Origin: ZC4RG30 sp039917615
Lineage (GTDB): Bacteria > Pseudomonadota > Gammaproteobacteria > Steroidobacterales > Steroidobacteraceae
Assembly (NCBI GenBank): GCA_039917615.1
Contig: JBDSJD010000004.1
Span: forward strand, 62,001-126,000
Direction: 5' to 3'
DNA: 64,000 bases
The first letter of the stretch is position 1. Each line of letters starts with the position of its first letter. Below are positions 1 to 8,702 of the stretch, in pieces. Made by a program: the position numbers and the translations under genes. The notes under the pieces were generated by a model. It was not told the origin of the DNA and made no database searches. It worked only from the letters and a program-made list of their open reading frames with translations.

Positions 1-1
1 T

Positions 2-355
2 GCCATCCGCATCACGCATATCCCCACTGGTGTGGTGGTGGAATGCCAGGACGAACGCTCGCAGCACAAGAACCGCTCGCGGGCCATGTCATTGCTGAAG
101 TCACGGCTGTTGGCGGCAGAACAGGAAAAACAGGCCTCGGCGCAGGCACAGTCGCGCAAGCTCCAGGTGGGTAGCGGCGACCGGTCGGAACGCATCCGCA
201 CCTATAATTTTCCGCAGGGACGCATCACCGATCACCGCATCAATCTCACTCTCTACAAGCTGGCGGATGTCATGAACGGCGCGCTCGACGAACTGCTCAC
301 CGCGCTGCAGACGGAATTCCAGGCCGAGGAACTGGCCGCGCAGGTAAATGACTGA
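2..355 (+). CDS. prfA: Peptide chain release factor 1, C-terminal part (truncated by window edge)
   Basis: Class I release factor that recognises UAA/UAG stop codons and triggers hydrolysis of peptidyl-tRNA on the ribosome. Only the last 117 codons are present. They begin just after the position of the catalytic GGQ loop, with the family-typical stretch AIRITHIPTGVVVECQDERS, and continue through SQHKNRSRAMSLLKSRL and the RTYNFPQGRITDHR segment characteristic of RF1. The reading frame is open to the left edge, so the start and the codon-recognition domain lie outside. prmC, which methylates the GGQ glutamine of this protein, follows at 1228 on the same strand. A gene on the opposite strand separates the two. 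The identification is secure from sequence alone. Confidence 0.97.
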   Translation, partial: AIRITHIPTGVVVECQDERSQHKNRSRAMSLLKSRLLAAEQEKQASAQAQSRKLQVGSGDRSERIRTYNFPQGRITDHRINLTLYKLADVMNGALDELLTALQTEFQAEELAAQVND

Positions 356-443
356 GGGCCTTGGGTCAGTTCCGATCATGCCGCTGAATCTCACCGTAGG
401 GCCGTTGGCCGCTGGTGCTGGTCACCGCTTTCTGGATGGTGCT

Positions 444-1181
444 TTAGCAGCTGCGCGTCGCCACGCGCCAGGCCATCACCGACACCGCGCCCACATACAC
501 CACAGGCACTGCCAGTACCAGGGCTATCAACCAGCGCGATAACGCGAGTGCGCCAAGAGTCGGATGGGTACCCTGCCCCGCCAGGTTCATGATCAGGGTG
601 ATGAGGATGCCGGCCAACAGCGCAAACACCAGCGTGCCACCGGCCAGCGCCAGTGCCATACCGGCGAACTGCAGCCATCTGCCGCGCACCAGCTGGATGG
701 CGCGATTCAGGGCGAGCCAGGCAGTGGTGTTGCCGGCGATCATCGCGGGCCAGGCTGGCAGCGCATACAGCAACAATCCCGACCCGGCCGCAGTCAGCAG
801 CAGCGCCAGCACATCGAAACCGCGCCAGGCTGTGCTCGCGAAGGCCGGCAGCAGCGGCACCATCCACGCGGCGACGAGCAACAGCACGGCTGGCACATCG
901 CGCGCCGCATCGCGCAGCGATTGCAGCAGCTGCGGCCGTTGGCCAGCGGCCAGCCCCAGCTGCTGGCGCAGCATCGCGCCGTAGCAGACCAGTGTCAGCA
1001 CCAGGCTGGCCACGCAGACTCCCCACCATTCGCGGCTGTGCAAATAGCCGTAGGCCTCGCCGCTGGCAGCGGTCTCGGCGCCGGGTGTTGCACCGGCCGC
1101 CACGCCAACCATGGCAAGCGGCAGACACGTGGGCAGACAGACCTGAAATAATGGCCAGGCAAGCCCAAGCACATCCCGCAC
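444..1181 (-). CDS. Integral membrane protein of unknown function
   Basis: About 245 residues if translation starts at the GTG at 1181; longer in-frame starts exist upstream but overlap prmC, and I see no convincing ribosome binding site. The product is strongly hydrophobic with roughly six predicted membrane segments (about residues 8-28, 52-70, 95-115, 122-142, 165-195 and 212-240). The longest soluble stretch lies between the first and second segments. The end reads VMAWRVATRSC. I do not recognise a family or catalytic motif. It lies convergent to prfA and back to back with prmC, so it splits a pair that is often adjacent. The hydrophobic pattern in this frame makes a real gene much more likely than a shadow. 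The exact start is uncertain. Confidence 0.7.
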   Translation of the reverse strand: MRDVLGLAWPLFQVCLPTCLPLAMVGVAAGATPGAETAASGEAYGYLHSREWWGVCVASLVLTLVCYGAMLRQQLGLAAGQRPQLLQSLRDAARDVPAVLLLVAAWMVPLLPAFASTAWRGFDVLALLLTAAGSGLLLYALPAWPAMIAGNTTAWLALNRAIQLVRGRWLQFAGMALALAGGTLVFALLAGILITLIMNLAGQGTHPTLGALALSRWLIALVLAVPVVYVGAVSVMAWRVATRSC

Positions 1182-1227
1182 GACTATCCGTGCCCGATTG
1201 CTGACGGGCTTTCCAGAAGGTTCTGGC

Positions 1228-2100
1228 TTGATCAACGATCTCTCCAAGGCTGCCGGAATCCAGCGCGCGCGCAATGTAGCAGACACATCCCGCGTTGCCG
1301 ATCTGCTGGCCGAAGCAGCCGCGCTGGGCCTGTCGCAGCTGGACGCGCAGCTGTTGCTGCAGCAGCTCACACAACGCTCGCGTGCGCAGCTGCTTGCCTT
1401 TGACGAAGCTGCCGTGGATGCCACCACCGCCGAACTGTTTCGCGCCGCCGCCGGGCGGCGCGCAGCCGGCGAACCGCTGGCGTACATCACCGGGCTGCGT
1501 GAATTCTGGTCATTGCCGCTGGTGGTCACTCCGGCAGTGCTGGTGCCGCGCCCGGAAACCGAGTTGCTGGTTGAGCTCTGCCTGGCTCAGTTCGACAATT
1601 CGCCGCGGCTGGTGGCTGACCTTGGCACAGGCTCAGGCGCCATCGCTCTCGCGCTGGCTAGCGAGCGCCGCGACTGGATGCTCATTGGCACCGACGCTTC
1701 TGCCGCTGCGCTGGAAGTGGCCGCGATCAATCGGGAGCGTCTCGACATCCAGAACCTCGCACTGCGCGCCGGCAACTGGTGCGAGGCGTTACCGGCGGAG
1801 CGTTTCGACGCCATCGTCAGCAATCCGCCGTATGTTGCCTCTGACCATCCGGCGCTACGGGATCTCGCATACGAACCACGCTCCGCCCTCGTGGCCGGCG
1901 CCGACGGCTACGCGGACTTGTTCAGCATTGCGGCAGCAGCGCGCGCATATCTCAAACCGGGGGGCTGGCTGGCGCTCGAGAATGGCGCCGGGCAGGCAGC
2001 TGGCCTGCAGCAAAAGCTGCTTTCACTGGGGTATTCAGGCATCGCAACTCATCAGGATCTGGCCGGCATGGACCGGGTCAGCGTGGCGATCTGGCCCTGA
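1228..2100 (+). CDS. prmC: Peptide chain release factor N5-glutamine methyltransferase
   Basis: SAM-dependent enzyme that methylates the glutamine of the GGQ motif in release factors RF1 and RF2, which speeds termination. The 290-residue product has the helical N-terminal substrate-binding domain, the SAM-binding glycine loop DLGTGSGAIALALA, and the signature NPPY at about residues 199-202. These are the features expected of the HemK/PrmC family, and the length is normal. I chose the TTG at 1228 because AGAAGG at 1215-1220 sits seven bases upstream; an in-frame TTG at 1198 has no such site. prfA lies upstream, beyond the antisense membrane gene. Confidence 0.95.
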   Translation: MINDLSKAAGIQRARNVADTSRVADLLAEAAALGLSQLDAQLLLQQLTQRSRAQLLAFDEAAVDATTAELFRAAAGRRAAGEPLAYITGLREFWSLPLVVTPAVLVPRPETELLVELCLAQFDNSPRLVADLGTGSGAIALALASERRDWMLIGTDASAAALEVAAINRERLDIQNLALRAGNWCEALPAERFDAIVSNPPYVASDHPALRDLAYEPRSALVAGADGYADLFSIAAAARAYLKPGGWLALENGAGQAAGLQQKLLSLGYSGIATHQDLAGMDRVSVAIWP

Positions 2101-2159
2101 CAGGCAACACACGGTAGTGTTGCGTCCCACATCCACTCTCGTTAATTAAAGGGTAATCC

Positions 2160-2654
2160 ATGGTCCGTTTTGAAACTTCGCTGGGCGCTTTCACGCTGGA
2201 ACTCGATGCGGAAAAGGCGCCGGCCTCGGTCGAGAATTTCCTTTCATATGTCGATGATGGTTTCTTCGACGGCCTGATTTTCCACCGCGTGATTCCCGGC
2301 TTCATGATCCAAGGCGGCGGCATGCTGCCGGACATGAGCCAGAAAAAGAACAAGGCGCCGATCAAGAACGAAGCCACCAACGGCCTGCGCAACAACCGCG
2401 GTACCGTCGCCATGGCGCGCACCAACGAGATCAACAGCGCCACGTCGCAGTTCTTCATCAATCTCGCCGATAACGACTTCCTCAATCATTCGCCTAGCAA
2501 CTACGGCTATGCGGTTTTCGGCCAGGTGGTGGAAGGCATGGACACCATCGACCGCATCGCGAAGGAGCGCACCAGTCGCCGTAAGGGGCATGACGACGTG
2601 CCCGCAACGGACATCATGATTGTCTCTGCGAAGCGCGTCGAAGCCGGCAAGTAA
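2160..2654 (+). CDS. ppiB: Cytoplasmic-type peptidyl-prolyl cis-trans isomerase (cyclophilin)
   Basis: Cyclophilin-fold enzyme that catalyses cis-trans isomerisation of peptidyl-proline bonds during folding. The 164-residue protein has no signal peptide. It shows the hallmark FHRVIPGFMIQGG (active-site Arg, Phe and Gln region), then MARTNEINSATSQFFIN and the YAVFGQVVEGMD segment, in the normal order for PpiB. AAAGGG lies just upstream of the ATG at 2160. It follows prmC by 59 bases, which hold a short 6-bp hairpin (2105-2122) without a T-run. mtgA follows 21 bases downstream. A periplasmic PpiA role is unlikely because no export signal is visible. Confidence 0.95.
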   Translation: MVRFETSLGAFTLELDAEKAPASVENFLSYVDDGFFDGLIFHRVIPGFMIQGGGMLPDMSQKKNKAPIKNEATNGLRNNRGTVAMARTNEINSATSQFFINLADNDFLNHSPSNYGYAVFGQVVEGMDTIDRIAKERTSRRKGHDDVPATDIMIVSAKRVEAGK

Positions 2655-2675
2655 TACGCGAGAGCAGCGCATCGA

Positions 2676-3398
2676 GTGAGCAGCAGGCGCGACCTGTTTC
2701 GGCGGCTGTGGCGCGGGCTGGCATACACCCTGTTGGGCGCACTGCTGCTGTCGATCACGGCGGTGGCAGTGTTGCGCTTCATCGATCCGTGGACCAGCGC
2801 CGTCATCGTCAACGCGCGCATTGCCGCGTGGTCCGATGACGATCCACAACCCTGGCGGCTGCGGCAGGAATGGCGCGACTACGACCGGATTTCAGGCCAG
2901 CTGGCGCTGGCCGTGGTGGCCTCCGAGGACCAGCTTTTCCCGACCCACAATGGCTTCGATTTCCAGCAGATCCAGAAGGCGATGGACGAGGCAGAACGCG
3001 GTCGCCGCGCGCGCGGCGCCAGCACCATTACCCAGCAGGTGGCGAAGAACCTGTTCCTGTGGAACGGTCGCAGCTACGTTCGCAAGGGACTCGAGGCCTG
3101 GTTCACGCTGCTGATCGAATGGCTGTGGCCGAAGCAGCGCACTCTGGAGATCTACCTGAACATCGCCGAGTTCGGCCGCGGCATCTACGGCGCAGAGGCC
3201 GCAGCCCAGAGTTTTTTCCACAAGCCAGCAAGCGGCCTGAGTCGCGCCGAAGCCGCGCGCCTGGCCGCTGTGCTGCCGAGCCCGCGTCGTTATCGCGCTG
3301 AAAACCCTGGCCGCTATGTGCAGCAGCGCGAGCGCCAGATCGAAGCACAGATGGCGGCGCTGGGCGGCACGGCGTATCTCGCACCTCTGAATCGCTGA
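2676..3398 (+). CDS. mtgA: Monofunctional biosynthetic peptidoglycan transglycosylase
   Basis: Inner-membrane glycosyltransferase (GT51) that polymerises lipid II into glycan strands. The 240-residue product has one N-terminal membrane anchor (about residues 10-32) followed by a single catalytic domain. The five-motif core is visible: VVASEDQLFPTHNGFD with the catalytic glutamate, RGASTITQQVAKNLFLW, KRTLEIYLN-like KQRTLEIYLNIAEFG, and the GAEAAAQSFFHK segment. There is no transpeptidase domain, which separates it from class A penicillin-binding proteins. The GTG at 2676 is the only sensible start before the membrane segment. It is convergent with hslO, whose stop is six bases away. Confidence 0.95.
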   Translation: MSSRRDLFRRLWRGLAYTLLGALLLSITAVAVLRFIDPWTSAVIVNARIAAWSDDDPQPWRLRQEWRDYDRISGQLALAVVASEDQLFPTHNGFDFQQIQKAMDEAERGRRARGASTITQQVAKNLFLWNGRSYVRKGLEAWFTLLIEWLWPKQRTLEIYLNIAEFGRGIYGAEAAAQSFFHKPASGLSRAEAARLAAVLPSPRRYRAENPGRYVQQRERQIEAQMAALGGTAYLAPLNR

Positions 3399-3403
3399 CG
3401 CGA

Positions 3404-4306
3404 TTAGTTCAGCTGCGCCGATGCCTCCGCCGCGCCAGCCACGAAAAGCTGCGCCGCGTCCACCGCATCGAACCGGTATGGCTTCTGGCAAAACTCGCAG
3501 GTCACAGTGACCGCGCCCTGTTCTTCAATGATGGAATCAACCTCAGGTTTGCCAATGCCATGCAGCATGGCAGACACGCGCTCGCGGCTGCAGCGGCACG
3601 CGAAGTGCATCGGCGCACCATCAAACAGGCGCAGGTCGCGGTTGCCAAACAATTTCCGCAGCAGCTCATCCACGTTCCACGCCAGGAGCTCCTCTGGCTG
3701 CAAGGTGGCCAGCAGCGCAGTAGCCTCTTCCCATAGATCCTGCACGCCCGCTGCTGCGCCTTCCCCAAGTGCAGCAGGCGTGGGCAGCTTCTGCAACAAC
3801 AGGCCCGCCGCGTGCTCGGCATTGGCGGCCAACACGATGGCAGTGGGCAACTGTTCCGACACGGCGAAATAGTTCTCGAGACTGTCGGACAGCGCATTGC
3901 CCGCAAGCTCCACGACGCCCTGCCACGGCGCAATGCCGTCACCCTGCTCGACGCTGACCACCAGGCGACCGCCACCAACCAGGTCCTGGAATCCATCGCC
4001 GGTTGCAGTGACCGCTGCGTCCATATGGGCGAATCCGCGCAGCGATCCGCCATCGGTTGCCTGCGCCACCAGCATCCCCACGCGCCCTGTGCCTCCGGTG
4101 AGTTGCAGGGTGAGTGTGCCGGTGAACTTCAGCGATGCTGCAAACAGGCTCGCGGCGGCGAGTGATTCGCCCAACAGGTTCATGACTTCCGCAGGCAATG
4201 TCTGATGTTCCCGGGCCTGGGCCCAGGTTTTCGAAAGAGACACCCAGTGACCACGCACCGGCGCTTCCTCGAACAGGAAGCGTTGGAGGCGATCTTCGCT
4301 TTTCAC
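3404..4306 (-). CDS. hslO: Redox-regulated molecular chaperone Hsp33
   Basis: Cytoplasmic holdase chaperone activated by oxidative stress. When zinc-bound cysteines are oxidised to disulfides, the protein unfolds partly and binds unfolding clients. The 300-residue protein has the N-terminal Hsp33 fold with GGTGRVGMLVAQATDGGSLRG. Its C-terminal redox switch shows the spaced cysteines CRCS and, about 30 residues later, CEFCQKPY, giving the CxC...CxxC zinc set. The GTG start at 4306 overlaps the gatB stop by four bases (GTGA), so translation is probably coupled to gatB. It is the last gene of a gatCAB-hslO operon. The coupling of a redox chaperone to tRNA amidation is unexplained. Confidence 0.95.
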   Translation of the reverse strand: MKSEDRLQRFLFEEAPVRGHWVSLSKTWAQAREHQTLPAEVMNLLGESLAAASLFAASLKFTGTLTLQLTGGTGRVGMLVAQATDGGSLRGFAHMDAAVTATGDGFQDLVGGGRLVVSVEQGDGIAPWQGVVELAGNALSDSLENYFAVSEQLPTAIVLAANAEHAAGLLLQKLPTPAALGEGAAAGVQDLWEEATALLATLQPEELLAWNVDELLRKLFGNRDLRLFDGAPMHFACRCSRERVSAMLHGIGKPEVDSIIEEQGAVTVTCEFCQKPYRFDAVDAAQLFVAGAAEASAQLN

Positions 4307-5757
4307 GGGGCCAGCTTCTTCTTCAGCAGGTCGTTGAGCAGCGCTGGATTCGCCTTGCCGCCGGTGGCCTTCATGGCCTGCCCGACAAAGAAGCCGAAGA
4401 GTTTATCTTTGCCGGAGCGAAAATCTGCCAGCTGCTTCGGATTGGCTGCCATGATTTCGTCGATCACCTTTTCGATGGCTCCTCCATCGGTGATCTGCCT
4501 GAGCCCGCGCGCGTCGATGACCGCATCGGCATCGGCCGCATTGGCCCACATCACTTCGAACACTTCCTTGGCGAGCTTGCCCGACACCGTGTTGTCGACA
4601 ATGCGTTGCAGCAGGCCGCCAAGCTGCGATGCCGACAAGCGACTGGCGGCCACGTCGAGGCCGTCCTTGTTCAGGAAGGCGGAGTAATCGCCCATCACCC
4701 AATTGGCTGCAAGCTTGCTATCCCCGGGCACCGCTGCTGCCACAGCCTCATAGAAGGCCGCCATCTCGCGACTGGCCGTCAGCACCTGCGCGTCATAGGC
4801 CGACAGACCGTACTGCGCAGCGAAACGCGCCGCCTTCTGGTCCGGCAACTCCGGCAGTTTTGCCCGCAGCGTCTCGATGTATGCCTGGTCGAGCACCACC
4901 GGCAGCAGATCCGGGTCGGGAAAATAGCGGTAATCGTTGGCTTCTTCCTTCGAGCGCATCGAACGGGTTTCGTCCCTGTCGGAATCGTAGAGGCGCGTTT
5001 CCTGCACCACCTTGCCGCCACCTTCCAGGATGTCGATCTGCCGCTGCACCTCAATATTTATGGCCTTTTCGACAAAGCGGAAGGAGTTCAGGTTTTTCAA
5101 CTCCGCACGTGTGCCGAGCTTCTCCGCTCCTCTGCGCCTCATTGAGACATTCGCATCGCAGCGGAATGAACCTTCCTGCATGTTGCCGTCGCAGATGCCG
5201 AGGTAGCGCACCAGGGTGTGCACTTTCTTCATGTACGCGATGGCTTCCTTCGCGGAACGCATGTCTGGCTCGGAAACGATTTCGATCAGCGGCGTGCCGG
5301 CACGATTGAGGTCGATGGCCGAAAGCCCTACCAGCCCTTCATGCATCGACTTGCCGGCGTCTTCTTCCAGATGCGCGCGCGTGATGCCGACGCGCCTGAT
5401 GCTGCCATCCTCCTGCATCACGTCGAGGTGGCCCTTTGCCACGATGGGCAGCTCGTACTGGCTGATCTGGTAACCCTTCGGAAGATCTGGATAGAAGTAG
5501 TTCTTGCGGGCGAACACCGACTTCGGCGCAATGGCCGCATCGACGGCCAGACCGAACTGCACCGCCATGCGCACGGCTTCAACGTTGAGCACCGGCAGCA
5601 CGCCGGGATAGCCCAGATCCACCAGATCGGCCTGGGTGTTGGGCGCAGCACCGTACTGAGTGGGCGAACCGGAGAATATCTTGGTCTTCGTGGCGAGCTG
5701 GGCGTGGATCTCAAGCCCGATGACAGTTTCCCATTCCATGTTGCCGCTTTCGCTCAT
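4303..5757 (-). CDS. gatB: Aspartyl/glutamyl-tRNA amidotransferase subunit B
   Basis: Kinase/transamidase subunit of GatCAB, which converts misacylated Glu-tRNA(Gln) or Asp-tRNA(Asn) to the amide form using ammonia delivered by GatA. The 484-residue protein starts with the typical WETVIGLEIHAQLATKTKIF and continues through the GatB catalytic domain (for example CDANVSMRRRG and ELKNLNSFRFVEKAI). It ends in a YqeY-like helical tail that binds tRNA. It overlaps gatA by four bases upstream and hslO by four bases downstream. Presence of GatCAB implies that at least one of GlnRS or AsnRS is bypassed in this organism; which one cannot be told here. Confidence 0.97.
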   Translation of the reverse strand: MSESGNMEWETVIGLEIHAQLATKTKIFSGSPTQYGAAPNTQADLVDLGYPGVLPVLNVEAVRMAVQFGLAVDAAIAPKSVFARKNYFYPDLPKGYQISQYELPIVAKGHLDVMQEDGSIRRVGITRAHLEEDAGKSMHEGLVGLSAIDLNRAGTPLIEIVSEPDMRSAKEAIAYMKKVHTLVRYLGICDGNMQEGSFRCDANVSMRRRGAEKLGTRAELKNLNSFRFVEKAINIEVQRQIDILEGGGKVVQETRLYDSDRDETRSMRSKEEANDYRYFPDPDLLPVVLDQAYIETLRAKLPELPDQKAARFAAQYGLSAYDAQVLTASREMAAFYEAVAAAVPGDSKLAANWVMGDYSAFLNKDGLDVAASRLSASQLGGLLQRIVDNTVSGKLAKEVFEVMWANAADADAVIDARGLRQITDGGAIEKVIDEIMAANPKQLADFRSGKDKLFGFFVGQAMKATGGKANPALLNDLLKKKLAP

Positions 5758-7223
5758 GGGGCAAACCCCGCGGGATATCCGGCCGGCGCCCGCAGGTGCC
5801 AGTCCGTTTCCTGCTGGAAGCGGTGCGCGGCGTTGAGCAGCTTCGGTTCACCGAAATGCGGTCCGATGAGCTGCACGCCGACGGGCAGACCGCTGGCAAA
5901 GCCGGCCGGAATGGACATCGCGGGCAGGCCCGCGAGGTTGGCGCCGATGGTGTAGATGTCGTTGAGGTACATGGTGATCGGATCGCTGGTCTTGTCGCCG
6001 AGGCTGAACGCGACGGTGGGCGTGGTGGGCCCAAGCAGCAGGTCCACCTCGCGGAAGGCGCGCATGAAATCGTTGTTGATCAGCGCCCGCACCTTCTGCG
6101 CCTTGATGTAGTACGCGTCGTAGTAGCCGGCGGAGAGCACATAGGTGCCGGTCATGATGCGGCGCTTCACTTCAGCGCCAAAACCTTCGGCACGCGAGCG
6201 TTTGTAAAGGTCGGCAAGGTCCTTCGGATTCTCACAGCGATGACCAAAACGCACGCCGTCGAAGCGGGCCAGGTTTGACGAGCATTCGGCCGGTGCCACC
6301 ACATAGTAGGTGGGTACGGACAGCGGCAAACTTGGCAGGCTGACTTCCTTTACCACCGCGCCAAGCTTCGTCAACACCGCCAGTGCCTCGCGCACCGGCT
6401 TTTCGATCTCCGGGGCCAGACCCTCGCCAAAGAACTCTTTCAGGATGCCGATCTTCATGCCTGCCAGTGGCGTGTTGAGCGTAGCGCTGTAGTCCGGCAC
6501 CGGCACATCGACGCTGGTGGAATCTCGCGGATCGAAGCCCGCCATGGCCTGCAGCGTCAATGCGGCGTCTTCTGCCGTAACGGTAATGACGCCAGCCTGA
6601 TCAAGGCTGGAGGCGAATGCGATCATGCCGTAGCGCGATACCCGACCGTAGGTGGGCTTGATGCCGGTGACACCACACAGTGCCGCGGGCTGGCGGATCG
6701 AACCACCGGTATCCGTGGCAGTGGCCAGCGGCGCCAGCCGTGCCGCCACGGCAGCAGCCGAACCACCGGAAGACCCACCAGGCACTCGCGTGATATCCCA
6801 GGGATTCTTCACTGCGCCAAAGAAGCTCGTCTCGTTCGACGAACCCATGGCGAATTCGTCCATGTTGGCCTTGCCGACCATCACCATGCCGGCAGCTTTC
6901 AGGCGGGTAACCACCGTGGCGTCATAGGGGGAAACAAAGTTCGACAGCATCTTCGACCCGCAGGTCGTCAACACTCCCTCGGTGCAGAAGATGTCCTTGT
7001 GGATCATGGGCACGCCCGTGAGTGGTCCACCTTCGCCCGCGGCCAGTCGCTTGTCCGCGACAGTGGCGGTGGCCAGTGCCGCTTCCGCAGTGACGCTGAC
7101 CAGCGCGTTGAGCACCGGTTGCGCCTTGCCGACGCGCGCCAGCGCCTCGCGGGTCAGTTCCACCGAGGAATACTTGCGGCTGGCCAGGCCCGCAGCGAGC
7201 GCAGTCAGTGTTGCGGCGGCCAC
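5754..7223 (-). CDS. gatA: Aspartyl/glutamyl-tRNA amidotransferase subunit A
   Basis: Glutaminase subunit of GatCAB that releases ammonia from glutamine and channels it to GatB. The 489-residue protein is an amidase-signature enzyme. The Lys-cisSer-Ser triad is visible as Lys76 (MIHKDIF), Ser151 in the glycine/serine-rich PGGSSGGS loop, and Ser175 in DTGGSIRQPA, with the spacing expected of the family. It overlaps the gatB start by four bases and begins on the last base of the gatC stop, so gatC-gatA-gatB are translationally coupled. No truncation or substitution of a key residue is seen. Confidence 0.97.
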   Translation of the reverse strand: MAAATLTALAAGLASRKYSSVELTREALARVGKAQPVLNALVSVTAEAALATATVADKRLAAGEGGPLTGVPMIHKDIFCTEGVLTTCGSKMLSNFVSPYDATVVTRLKAAGMVMVGKANMDEFAMGSSNETSFFGAVKNPWDITRVPGGSSGGSAAAVAARLAPLATATDTGGSIRQPAALCGVTGIKPTYGRVSRYGMIAFASSLDQAGVITVTAEDAALTLQAMAGFDPRDSTSVDVPVPDYSATLNTPLAGMKIGILKEFFGEGLAPEIEKPVREALAVLTKLGAVVKEVSLPSLPLSVPTYYVVAPAECSSNLARFDGVRFGHRCENPKDLADLYKRSRAEGFGAEVKRRIMTGTYVLSAGYYDAYYIKAQKVRALINNDFMRAFREVDLLLGPTTPTVAFSLGDKTSDPITMYLNDIYTIGANLAGLPAMSIPAGFASGLPVGVQLIGPHFGEPKLLNAAHRFQQETDWHLRAPAGYPAGFAP

Positions 7224-7513
7224 TATTCGATCACTCTGGGAACCAGATACAGGCCGCCTTCCACCTGCGGCGCATTGCGCTGGTAAACATCCCGGCCGTT
7301 GCCGGAACTGACTTCATCCGGTCGCAAGCGCTGCACCTGGCCGGTCAGCGGATGCGCCAGCGGTTCGATGTCGCCGGTATTCGCCTGTGCAAGCTCGCTC
7401 ACCAGCCCAAGAATGCGGCCAAGTGACTCGGTGTAGACGGGAATCTCTTCGGGCTTGAGCGCCAGGCGCGCAAGACCTGCAATGGTTTCGATCTGACTGG
7501 GGTCAAGGCTCAT
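7223..7513 (-). CDS. gatC: Aspartyl/glutamyl-tRNA amidotransferase subunit C
   Basis: Small stabilising subunit that wraps around GatA and GatB in the tRNA-dependent amidotransferase. The 96-residue product has the family start MSLDPSQIETIAGLARLAL, a central amphipathic helix, and the conserved middle segment IEPLAHP, followed by LRPDEV. It is the first gene of the leftward gatC-gatA-gatB-hslO operon. The 127 bases upstream (7514-7640) separate it from the divergent mreB and should hold promoters for both directions. Confidence 0.95.
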   Translation of the reverse strand: MSLDPSQIETIAGLARLALKPEEIPVYTESLGRILGLVSELAQANTGDIEPLAHPLTGQVQRLRPDEVSSGNGRDVYQRNAPQVEGGLYLVPRVIE

Positions 7514-7567
7514 GTGATAAAGGCCGCAAACTTCGGAAAAAACAGTCTCAAATGATACACCGTCGCC

Positions 7568-7596
7568 TTGCGGTATGTCCCTGCCGTTGTTAGATT
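7568..7596 (+). promoter_or_regulatory. Candidate sigma-70 promoter for mreB
   Basis: In the 127-base gap between divergent gatC and mreB, TTGCGG (7568-7573) and TAGATT (7591-7596) are separated by exactly 17 bases. They match the -35 consensus at three positions (strong TTG) and the -10 consensus at four. Transcription would begin about 35-40 bases before the mreB ATG. This is a pattern match by eye only. Confidence 0.4.
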
Positions 7597-7640
7597 AGCG
7601 CCCGCTTCAATCCCTCCCGACCGCCAAGGTTTATCTTTCA

Positions 7641-8684
7641 ATGTTCAAGCGCCTGCGCGGCTATTTTTCCAGCGATCTGTCCATTGACCTTGGCACGGCC
7701 AACACGCTGATCTACGTGCGCGGCAAGGGCATCGTCCTCAATGAGCCATCCGTGGTGGCCGTGCAGGACGAGGTCAATCGTGGCGGCAAGATCATCGTGG
7801 CCGTCGGCGTTGAAGCCAAGATGATGCTCGGCCGCACACCCGGCCATATCACCGCCGTGCGTCCCATGAAAGACGGCGTCATCGCCGACTTCACCTACAC
7901 CGAAAAGATGCTGCAGCACTTCATCAAGAAGGTGCATGGCGACCGTTTCATGCGGCCTTCTCCACGGGTGCTGGTCTGCGTGCCCTTCGGTTCCACCCAG
8001 GTCGAGCGTCGCGCCATCCGCGAATCGGCCGAGGGCGCTGGTGCGCGCAACGTCGCCATTGTCAGCGAACCCATGGCCGCAGCTGTCGGCGCGGGCCTGC
8101 CCACGCACGAGGCTCGCGGCTCGATGGTGCTCGATATCGGTGGCGGCACATCAGAAGTGGCCGTGCTGTCACTCAACGGCATCGTCTATGCGAACTCGGC
8201 GCGCATCGGTGGCGACCGCTTCGACGAAGCCATCATGAACTACGTGCGCCGCAACTACGGCATCCTCATCGGCGAAGCCACTGCCGAGCGCATCAAGATC
8301 GAGATTGGCTCGGCCTACCCCGGCCAGCAGGTCAAGGAACTTTCCGTCAAGGGCCGCAACCTTTCCGAAGGCGTGCCACGCAGCTTTACGCTCAACAGCA
8401 ATGAAATCCTCGAAGCGTTGCAGGAACCTCTGCAGGGCATCGTCGGCGCGGTAAAGCAGGCGTTGGAACAAACCCCGCCGGAACTTGGCGCCGATGTCGC
8501 CGAGCGCGGCATCGTGCTCACCGGCGGCGGCGCGCTGCTGCGCGACATCGACAAACTGCTCATGGAAGAAACCGGTCTGCCCGTGGTCATTTCTGAAGAC
8601 CCGCTCACCTGCGTGGCCCGCGGTGGCGGCCGCATCCTCGAACTCATGGATGAACTGGGTCCCGGACATTTCGGCCTCGAATAA
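7641..8684 (+). CDS. mreB: Rod shape-determining actin homologue MreB
   Basis: Bacterial actin that forms membrane-bound filaments and orients the elongasome. The 347-residue protein has the ATPase signatures in order: phosphate-1 loop IDLGTANTLIYVRGKG, phosphate-2 loop DIGGGTSEVAVLSL, and the adenosine motif LTGGGALLRDID. Length matches the family. It opens a rightward block in which mreC, mreD, mrdA and mrdB follow with short gaps or overlaps. AAGG at 7626-7629 is the likely ribosome binding site. Confidence 0.98.
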   Translation: MFKRLRGYFSSDLSIDLGTANTLIYVRGKGIVLNEPSVVAVQDEVNRGGKIIVAVGVEAKMMLGRTPGHITAVRPMKDGVIADFTYTEKMLQHFIKKVHGDRFMRPSPRVLVCVPFGSTQVERRAIRESAEGAGARNVAIVSEPMAAAVGAGLPTHEARGSMVLDIGGGTSEVAVLSLNGIVYANSARIGGDRFDEAIMNYVRRNYGILIGEATAERIKIEIGSAYPGQQVKELSVKGRNLSEGVPRSFTLNSNEILEALQEPLQGIVGAVKQALEQTPPELGADVAERGIVLTGGGALLRDIDKLLMEETGLPVVISEDPLTCVARGGGRILELMDELGPGHFGLE

Positions 8685-8702
8685 ACAGGAGCTTCCCAGG
8701 GC

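Noticed and set aside
391..1374. Alternative minus-strand frame overlapping the membrane-protein gene
   Set aside because: Its translation is Arg/Gly/Cys-rich with no hydrophobic pattern, whereas the frame ending at 444 gives regular membrane segments.
2105..2122. Hairpin CAACAC-ACGGTA-GTGTTG between prmC and ppiB as a terminator
   Set aside because: The stem is only 6 bp, partly A/T, and is not followed by a T-run; it is too weak to call.
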